Positions 6,410-10,905 of a DNA stretch of 10,905 bases are shown here, one piece after another. Position 1 is the first letter of the stretch. Every line of letters starts with the position of its first letter. The notes under the pieces are model-generated. The model searched no databases, was not told where the DNA came from, and was given only the letters and a program-made list of their open reading frames with translations. The stretch is taken from positions 1 to 10,905 of the forward strand of contig CAMLLA010000108.1 in assembly GCA_946480525.1 (NCBI GenBank), read 5' to 3'. A program made the position numbers and the translations under genes. This DNA is from an uncultured Asticcacaulis sp. (lineage in GTDB: Bacteria; Pseudomonadota; Alphaproteobacteria; Caulobacterales; Caulobacteraceae).

Positions 6410-7657
6410 TCAGTCCACGTTTTCGAGCAAGGCGTTTTCGCGGACGGCTGCGGTATAGTCCGTCTCGAGTTCCAGCGGCCCTTCGGGCGCATAGCGATAG
6501 TCGAAGCCCTGCGCGTCGGAATGCTGGATGACGACCTGCTCGGATGGCACATAGCCGCCAGCATTCACCTTGGCCTGGTAGGCGAAATAGTCGTGGTCCG
6601 GCGGCAACTGGCTGACCTCGACGAACTCGCCCTTGTCGGAGCTGAGATTGACCTGGCTGGTCAGGACCTGGCGCAGGTACTGCTTGTTTTCCTTGAAGGT
6701 TACCGGTTGCGGCAGGACCGGCGGCACCAGCATTTCCGGGTCCTTGCCATCCAGTTTGCGGACCAGGTCGGCCGCCAGGCGCAGGTGCTCAAGCTCCATG
6801 GCCAGGTGCAGTTCCCAGATCGCCTTGATGCGCGGATGGTCTTCCTGCTGCATGAAGGAATGATAGAGATAGACCTCGTTATATTCATGCAGCAGCAGGT
6901 TTTCCGACCACGATGCCGTCGGATCGAGCAGAGACTCGTAGTGCGAGACGTGCTGCTCCTCGATCATGGCGATTTCCAGATAGGTGGCCCGCGCGATCGG
7001 CTCGATAAAGCGGTTGCCCGCATTCATGTAGTAGTTCAGCGTCTGCTGCTCGGCCGCCGTGATGGTCAAGGCGTGCAGCAACGACAGAGGATCGGCCTGG
7101 GTCCGCGCCAGGGGCCGGCGGATCTCGTCGGCCGGGTGGCGGTGTTCGAAGATGGTCGGCCGGCCCGGCAGGATTTCGGTATAGCCGCCGACCAGCATCT
7201 CGGCCTTCTTGCCTTCCAGCATGTCGAGCAGGTTGGCGTAGCGGTAGAGGTGGTCGAAGTCTTCGAGCACGCCGAACTCATAGCACTGGCGGGCGTAAGG
7301 GTCGGGTTCGTTCTGTGCAACCCAGGCGGTCAGGTCGACGGCGACCTGTTCGTAGATGATGGTGTTTTCCAGCACGTCCTCCGTGCCGGGGATGAGCCAG
7401 TTGATCACCTTCTGCTGTTGCTGCTCGATGCGGCGCACCTCGGCAAGCTGGCGCTTGATGTCGATACTGGGCTCATTGCGGGCAAACTGGTGCGAGAACA
7501 GCTGGGCCTCGACCTCGATGCCGTTCATCACGACGACACGGCACTTGGTGTACGGATCGGTCTGGTACTTGTCGTAGGGCTTTACATTCAGCTCTGACCA
7601 GTTGCGAAGCTGGCGATCGAGCAGAATGCCCTTTTCCTGAAATGGATTGAATGGCAT
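6410..7657 (-). CDS. Ferritin-like di-iron protein of unknown function
   Basis: A 415-residue soluble protein. The region 195-300 carries a full ferritin-like ligand set: Glu203 (AAEQQTLNYY), Glu233-x-x-His236 (IEEQHVSHYE), Glu258 or Glu261 (LLHEYNEVYLY) and Glu288-x-x-His291 (MELEHLRLAADL), in the order E, ExxH, E, ExxH. A helical N-terminal half (70-148) with Glu103 and EDFDH (132-136) looks like a related but imperfect helix set, so a degenerate second bundle is possible. The C-terminal 110 residues seem extended, with little helix. Start: ATG 7657 with GAGG 6 nt upstream, 14 nt after the hemerythrin stop. The ligands point to di-iron binding with peroxidase, oxidase or iron-storage activity, but it is far longer than ferritin, bacterioferritin or rubrerythrin and I cannot name the family. 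It is probably co-transcribed with the hemerythrin gene. Confidence 0.8.
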   Translation of the reverse strand: MPFNPFQEKGILLDRQLRNWSELNVKPYDKYQTDPYTKCRVVVMNGIEVEAQLFSHQFARNEPSIDIKRQLAEVRRIEQQQQKVINWLIPGTEDVLENTIIYEQVAVDLTAWVAQNEPDPYARQCYEFGVLEDFDHLYRYANLLDMLEGKKAEMLVGGYTEILPGRPTIFEHRHPADEIRRPLARTQADPLSLLHALTITAAEQQTLNYYMNAGNRFIEPIARATYLEIAMIEEQHVSHYESLLDPTASWSENLLLHEYNEVYLYHSFMQQEDHPRIKAIWELHLAMELEHLRLAADLVRKLDGKDPEMLVPPVLPQPVTFKENKQYLRQVLTSQVNLSSDKGEFVEVSQLPPDHDYFAYQAKVNAGGYVPSEQVVIQHSDAQGFDYRYAPEGPLELETDYTAAVRENALLENVD

Positions 7658-7671
7658 GACAGCCTCTATGA

Positions 7672-8169
7672 TTATTTGGTGAGCAGGTCGCGGACGGCGT
7701 GGGCGGCCATTCCGATCGGATTTTCCATGGCCAGGCGGCCCTTCCCTTCCAGGAAGCGCGCGGCCATGTCGGCGGCTTCCAGCGTCGTGAAGATCTCACG
7801 TGCCAGATGGAAGATGTCGTTCTCTTCCGTCAGGATATGCCGTTGCAGCATGGCGCGCAGGCCGCGCAGTTCGTCCAGCCAGTCCTCGCTTTCCCCACCG
7901 CCCGCCGTTAGCTTTATCAGCGTCTTCTCGACCAGATGATGATCGTCCTCGGCGGTCTCCAGCATCTGGCCGGCAAAGCTGCTTTCCGTCAGCCGCTCGC
8001 GTAAAGGATTATAGAAGTGCTCTTCCTCGGAATTGGCGTGCATGTTGAGCTCGACCCGAATGAGACTCAGCATGTCCTTTCTGCGCGACCCGTCGGGGAT
8101 CATTTCGATCGTGTCGATAACCGACATGACCATGCGGTGGTCCATTTTCAGGACATCATAAATAAGCAC
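7672..8169 (-). CDS. Hemerythrin HHE-domain protein
   Basis: Cytoplasmic four-helix protein of 165 residues binding a non-haem di-iron centre; family members sense or carry O2, scavenge NO or repair iron centres. The ligand set is complete: His11 (KMDH), His44 and Glu48 (MHANSEEEH), His77 (EDDHH), His111 and Glu115 (RHILTEEN). A C-terminal tail of about 40 residues follows the domain. The start is GTG at 8169, with AAAGG (8177-8181) 7 nt upstream; the next ATG (codon 9) would shorten helix 1 and lacks a ribosome-binding site. First gene of the long minus-strand operon. Its leader contains a 7-bp hairpin just upstream of the ribosome-binding site and a larger inverted repeat at 8224-8290, so expression may be controlled at the RNA level. 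The specific role (O2, NO or iron) cannot be told from sequence. Confidence 0.9.
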   Translation of the reverse strand: MLIYDVLKMDHRMVMSVIDTIEMIPDGSRRKDMLSLIRVELNMHANSEEEHFYNPLRERLTESSFAGQMLETAEDDHHLVEKTLIKLTAGGGESEDWLDELRGLRAMLQRHILTEENDIFHLAREIFTTLEAADMAARFLEGKGRLAMENPIGMAAHAVRDLLTK

Positions 8170-8182
8170 GAAAAGGCCTTTC

Positions 8183-8199
8183 CGAAGCGGAACGCTTCG
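8183..8199 (-). promoter_or_regulatory. Hairpin next to the hemerythrin ribosome-binding site
   Basis: CGAAGCG, a three-base loop and CGCTTCG form a perfect 7-bp stem, starting directly upstream of the AAAGG ribosome-binding site (8177-8181) of the hemerythrin gene. AAAGGCCTTT (8172-8181) covering that site is itself a palindrome. A leader hairpin affecting translation or mRNA stability is plausible. No U-tract follows, so it is not an intrinsic terminator. Confidence 0.45.
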
Positions 8200-8223
8200 C
8201 GGTCACAGCAGCAAGGTAGGGTC

Positions 8224-8290
8224 CAGCCGGCCTGCGGCATGTGGGGGGACAACATGCCTGCGGAAGGAGAGCGCGTATGCAGGCCGGCTG
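8224..8290. repeat. Nested inverted repeats, possible three-way RNA junction
   Basis: A perfect 12-bp outer stem (CAGCCGGCCTGC at 8224-8235 with its complement at 8279-8290) encloses a perfect 7-bp hairpin (GGCATGT 8236-8242 with ACATGCC 8252-8258, loop rich in G on the plus strand) and a weaker 3-bp hairpin (8260-8262 with 8272-8274). Stems are contiguous, giving a three-way junction on either strand. Read as minus strand it is in the untranslated leader of the hemerythrin operon; read as plus strand its second loop exposes AAGGAG, 7 nt before an ATG at 8277. No U-tract follows. It could be an RNA regulatory element, a small RNA, or a DNA site for a dimeric protein. Confidence 0.5.
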
Positions 8291-8390
8291 AAGGGCGGGA
8301 ATGGGAATGGTCGCGCCAGCTTCTGCCGGCGGCATTTCGACTATGCTAGGAGGGCGGCCGTAAAATTGGTGCCGCTTTGACCGCGACTTT

Positions 8391-8660
8391 AAATAAAAAA
8401 GTAATATTACGAACAATTCAAGTATATATCTTTTGAAAACGTACTATTAATTGTCGCAACATCCTCCCCCACAAAATGCATTAGAATTTGAGACAATACC
8501 TAAAGAACTCAACGATATACAGAAAAATATATCACAATTATCCAGTACAATTTTTATTTAGATATGATTTTTTTGCAAATTCTCACACATTATTTTCATA
8601 CTTCTTATTTTGGCGCAGGTAAATTATCATGGCAATGCACACGGCACGCGTCCAGCTGGA
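8391..8660. promoter_or_regulatory. GC-poor divergent control region
   Basis: A sharp drop in GC between the divergent hemerythrin and 8782 genes: 16 G/C of 60 in 8401-8460 and 11 of 60 in 8521-8580, against well over half in flanking genes. It includes the perfect palindrome GTAATATTAC (8401-8410). On the minus strand TTGAAT followed 17 nt later by TTTTAT is a weak promoter candidate for the hemerythrin operon. A plus-strand frame at 8564-8767 (67 codons) has no ribosome-binding site and low-complexity composition and is not called as a gene. Otherwise the 8170-8763 interval holds no coding feature I can support. Confidence 0.5.
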
Positions 8661-8710
8661 AAATCCTCCTGTCATTTGGATGCTTCAACCCGAAAAGTGA
8701 AATATCCCAG

Positions 8711-8734
8711 ATATACTTTCATGACAAAGTATAT
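8711..8734. promoter_or_regulatory. Perfect inverted repeat, candidate operator
   Basis: ATATACTTT (8711-8719), a six-base spacer and AAAGTATAT (8726-8734) form a perfect 9+6+9 dyad 47 nt before the ATG at 8782. The 15-bp centre-to-centre arrangement suits a dimeric helix-turn-helix repressor. A related half-site, AAGTATAT, occurs at 8420-8427 nearer the hemerythrin gene, so one regulator might act on both divergent units. The stem is AT-rich and no U-tract follows, so a terminator is unlikely. The binding protein is not encoded in this window. Confidence 0.5.
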
Positions 8735-8781
8735 GCCCCGATGCCTGCACACCTTCTTCCCTCGTGACAGGACATCCTGAA

Positions 8782-9156
8782 ATGCCCCCATCCGTTTCCC
8801 CGACTGGCCAGGCCGCCCTGGCTACATTGATGACCGAGGTTATCGCCGCGCCCCCCGGCGACCGCGCGGGCCACTTCGCCGCGATGCGCGACGCCATGAC
8901 CGCGTATCTGGAAAGGCTTGGCGCCGGCACGCCGCCGCACGAAACGGCTCGCTTCGTCGCCAGCGCCCAGACCTATCTGCGCGCGCTGTCGACCTATCCG
9001 GCGGCCAGCGACGAATGGCTCGATGTCTTTCGCGCCTTCCAGCAGCTTTTCAGCACCTATCATTCGGTCCGGGCGGCCCCGCCCACCCGGGCCGCTGAAC
9101 CCGCCATGACCCCCACAATGACTTACGTGCCGAACGCCGGCACGTGGCGTACCTGA
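8782..9156 (+). CDS. Helical protein of unknown function, 124 residues
   Basis: The frame could open at GTG 8764, but the ATG at 8782 has AGGA about 9 nt upstream and is preferred. The product is alanine-rich and helical: residues about 8-90 read as three to four amphipathic helices (ALATLMTEVI, HFAAMRDAMTAYLERL, ETARFVASAQTYLRAL, EWLDVFRAFQQLFSTY), then a Pro/Ala-rich linker and a short tail (TMTYVPNAGTW). No signal peptide or membrane helix. I do not recognise the family. It is probably co-transcribed with the large gene 25 nt downstream, and is preceded by an AT-rich region with a strong inverted repeat. A strong hairpin (9125-9145) lies within its last codons. A partner or regulator of the downstream protein is possible, by position only. 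Confidence 0.65.
   Translation: MPPSVSPTGQAALATLMTEVIAAPPGDRAGHFAAMRDAMTAYLERLGAGTPPHETARFVASAQTYLRALSTYPAASDEWLDVFRAFQQLFSTYHSVRAAPPTRAAEPAMTPTMTYVPNAGTWRT
9125..9145 (+). repeat. Hairpin at the end of the 124-residue gene
   Basis: ACGTGCCG and CGGCACGT form a perfect 8-bp GC-rich stem with a five-base loop, inside the last codons of the gene at 8782-9156 and about 36 nt before the next ATG. No T-run follows, so it is not a classical terminator. It may modulate mRNA processing or the relative expression of the two genes, or be a chance product of codon use. Confidence 0.4.
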
Positions 9157-9181
9157 CCTCCCCAAGGAACTGTCAACACTC

Positions 9182-10905
9182 ATGACCACCGCCGACGACA
9201 AAATCAAAACACCGAAGCCGTTCGAGGACCGTCCCGGCTTTACGCCCGAAACATTGAATGTCCACCCCGAGCTTAGCGGTGCGGAAACGCCCGAAAGCCA
9301 ATGGCCCTTGGGAGAGCTGACCGTCTCGACACACAAGGGCCGTGATGCGTTCTGGGTGGTGGTGCGGCGGGCCAACCAAGGCGGCATTGCGCTGCGGACC
9401 TTTCCAATCATGGGTGCTTACGACCTGCGCAAGGTCGCGGGCGACGTCAGGGGTGCGGACTGGGAGGTCGAAACCAATTCCGGCCTCTACCGCATTTCGC
9501 TGCGGCTTGAGAACAGCTTGCTGCATATGACGTCACGCCTGACACCATCGCATGATCTGCTGGTCGTCTTCTGGCCGCGCGACCTGTACGTGCTCGATAC
9601 CAACGACGATCCGAGGGCCGCCAAGGGACACATGGAAGCGGCGCAACGCGGTCTGAACGGCGGTTATTGTTACTTCTGCCTGAGCGAGCCGCAGTTCGGC
9701 AACGTGCTGTACATGCAGAACCTGACGGCACTCAATCCCTTCTTCAAGGAAACCAAGACGACGCCCGACGGTGTCGTCGGCGGCGAATGGCCGGAGCTGG
9801 GCTATCAGCCGCCGGCGGCGCCCACCGGCAATACGCCGCCGGTCGATCCCTTGCCCAAAGGCCAGGAGGTCGTCATTTCCGACGCCCTGATCGCCATCCG
9901 CGCGCCCTGTGCGGAAAACGAATTCACCATGGCCCGCACCTTCCTGGAATTGCTGGCCGACATCTATCCGCACATCGACAAGCCTGAGCCCGTCATGCGC
10001 GACTGGCGATGGCGCGCAGCCAAGACATTGGAAGACCTGAGGATCTCACCCGACGCCTCGGTCGAACACTACGGCTTCAAATATCTGCACCCCTACACGG
10101 CCTCGGAATATCCCGACAGCATGGTGCAGATGTCGGTCCTTTCGACGCTTTGGGAATATGAAACTGTCTGCCAGGTCGACGGCAACTTTTCCGCAGAACT
10201 GGCCGCAGGCATGCGCAAGTTCTACGATGAGGAGCTGGGCACGCTGCGCCGCTACCTGCCCAATGTCGGCGCCGATAAGGACAAGGATGCAGTCGATTCG
10301 TGGTACCTCTACCATCCACTGATGAATCTGGCGCGGATGGCTATCAACGGTCAGGAGTGGGCGAAGGAGCTGTTTTTCGACGGGCTGGAATTCGTTATCC
10401 GCGCCGCCCAGCACTTCGACTATGTCTGGCCGATCATTTACAAGGTGACGGATTTCTCGGTCGTGGTGAAGTCGCGCGAAGGCAATGGCGACAAGGGGCT
10501 GGGCCAGACCGATGTCGGCGGCATCTACGCCTATGTCATGCTGCAGGCGCACCAGTTGACCGGTGACAAGCGCTACATCGACGAAGCGAAGAAGGCGCTG
10601 AAGGCGCTTGAGGATTTCCGCTTCGAACTGGCCTACCAGACCAATCTGACCGCCTGGGGCGCGGTCGCCTGCCTGAAGCTCTACAAGCTTGAGGGCGACC
10701 GGCACTATCTCGATCAGAGCCAGGTGTTTATTGCCAGCCTGATGCATAATTGCGAACTGTGGGGTTCGCATCTGAACTGGGCCGAGCACTACGCCAACTT
10801 CTTCGGCGTCACCTGCCTGCACGACGGGCCGTACCTGGCCGCCTACGAAGCGTTCGAATGCTTCATGGCATTCGATGAGTATCTTCAGGAAGGCGAAGAC
10901 GACAT
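9182..10905 (+). CDS. Large uncharacterised protein with predicted alpha/alpha-toroid C-terminal half (3' end off window)
   Basis: Open from ATG 9182 to the window edge, at least 574 residues. AAGGA lies 13 nt upstream of the ATG, rather far. There is no signal peptide (start MTTADDKIKTPKPFEDRPGF), so cytoplasmic. Residues about 1-230 appear beta-rich, with a hydrophobic patch (HDLLVVFWPRDLYVL) and a Pro/Gly-rich linker (PPAAPTGNTPPVDPLP). From about 245 the sequence becomes repeating helix-loop-helix with aromatic-rich loops (MARTFLELLADIYP, WYLYHPLMNLARMA, GQTDVGGIYAYVMLQAHQLTGD, YIDEAKKALKALEDF, TAWGAVACLKLYKLEGDRHYLD), the look of six-hairpin (alpha/alpha)6 proteins such as glycosidases and epimerases. 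Asp444 (GQTDVGG) and the aromatic-rich NWAEHYANFFG segment are candidate active-site parts. This fold call is from pattern only; I cannot name a family or substrate. It lies 25 nt after the 124-residue gene. Confidence 0.7.
   Translation, partial: MTTADDKIKTPKPFEDRPGFTPETLNVHPELSGAETPESQWPLGELTVSTHKGRDAFWVVVRRANQGGIALRTFPIMGAYDLRKVAGDVRGADWEVETNSGLYRISLRLENSLLHMTSRLTPSHDLLVVFWPRDLYVLDTNDDPRAAKGHMEAAQRGLNGGYCYFCLSEPQFGNVLYMQNLTALNPFFKETKTTPDGVVGGEWPELGYQPPAAPTGNTPPVDPLPKGQEVVISDALIAIRAPCAENEFTMARTFLELLADIYPHIDKPEPVMRDWRWRAAKTLEDLRISPDASVEHYGFKYLHPYTASEYPDSMVQMSVLSTLWEYETVCQVDGNFSAELAAGMRKFYDEELGTLRRYLPNVGADKDKDAVDSWYLYHPLMNLARMAINGQEWAKELFFDGLEFVIRAAQHFDYVWPIIYKVTDFSVVVKSREGNGDKGLGQTDVGGIYAYVMLQAHQLTGDKRYIDEAKKALKALEDFRFELAYQTNLTAWGAVACLKLYKLEGDRHYLDQSQVFIASLMHNCELWGSHLNWAEHYANFFGVTCLHDGPYLAAYEAFECFMAFDEYLQEGEDD

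Noticed and set aside
6521..7597. 358-codon plus-strand open frame
   Set aside because: Fully antisense to the ferritin-like gene; translation rich in His/Gln/Val/Asp repeats typical of reverse-strand shadow, no motif.
8189..8215. GGAAC resembling the -35 of EcfG general-stress promoters
   Set aside because: It lies within the 8183-8199 hairpin on the plus strand with no gene in the right position and no CGTT 16-17 nt downstream. On the minus strand a CGTT is present but lacks GGAAC upstream.
8156..8416. 86-codon minus-strand ORF in the hemerythrin leader
   Set aside because: Starts in the AT-rich island without a ribosome-binding site, crosses both leader hairpins and ends inside the hemerythrin gene; Cys/Pro/Arg-rich shadow composition.
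8564..8767. 67-codon plus-strand ORF in the AT-rich region
   Set aside because: No ribosome-binding site, overlaps the candidate operator and ends next to the start of the following gene; long only because the local sequence is poor in stops in that frame.
10046..10822. 258-codon minus-strand open frame
   Set aside because: Antisense to the large plus-strand gene, whose frame is uninterrupted and coherent.

Overview
The window is GC-rich and densely coded, with codon usage strongly biased to G/C at third positions, so several long open frames lie antisense to real genes. The gene content (HcaT-like MFS carrier, DUF2243 membrane protein, HHE hemerythrin, ferritin-like di-iron protein, paired SDRs with a zinc MDR, beta-propeller lactonase) suggests a proteobacterium, most likely an alphaproteobacterium. 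This is inference: no rRNA, tRNA or other phylogenetic marker is present and the genus cannot be told. No IS element, CRISPR array, phage gene or tRNA was seen.

Minus strand, read right to left. From a GC-poor control region near 8400 a tightly packed run of co-directional genes extends to about 1310: hemerythrin-domain protein (8169-7672), ferritin-like protein (7657-6410), a 49-codon ORF (6401-6252), DUF2243 integral membrane protein (6245-5463), a possible 94-codon ORF (5466-5182), SDR (5312-4560), zinc-dependent MDR dehydrogenase (4556-3462), second SDR (3448-2696), a possible 23-codon leader ORF (2672-2601), beta-propeller lactonase (2604-1561) and a small protein (1564-1349, probably frameshifted). 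Gaps are 23 nt or less if both weakly supported ORFs (94 and 23 codons) are counted, with several ATGA/GTGA start-stop overlaps, so this looks like one operon of about 6.8 kb. Without those two ORFs the largest gap is about 150 nt, before the first SDR. The upstream half encodes proteins expected to bind non-haem di-iron (O2, NO, iron or oxidative stress). The downstream half encodes two-electron oxidoreductases plus a lactonase, as expected for oxidation of a polyol or sugar to a lactone and its hydrolysis. The substrate cannot be read from sequence. A further minus-strand gene, an HcaT-like MFS transporter (1158 to beyond base 1), follows after about 190 nt with its own AT-rich upstream segment.

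Control region 8170-8763 has no convincing gene. It holds a short hairpin next to the hemerythrin ribosome-binding site, a larger nested inverted-repeat structure (8224-8290), an island of very low GC (16 G/C in 8401-8460, 11 in 8521-8580) and a perfect 9+6+9 inverted repeat (8711-8734), a strong operator candidate.

Plus strand, divergent from the operon: a 124-residue helical protein of unknown function (8782-9156) and, 25 nt later, a large uncharacterised protein (9182 to beyond the window end, at least 574 residues) whose C-terminal half looks like an alpha/alpha toroid. I recognise neither as a named family.
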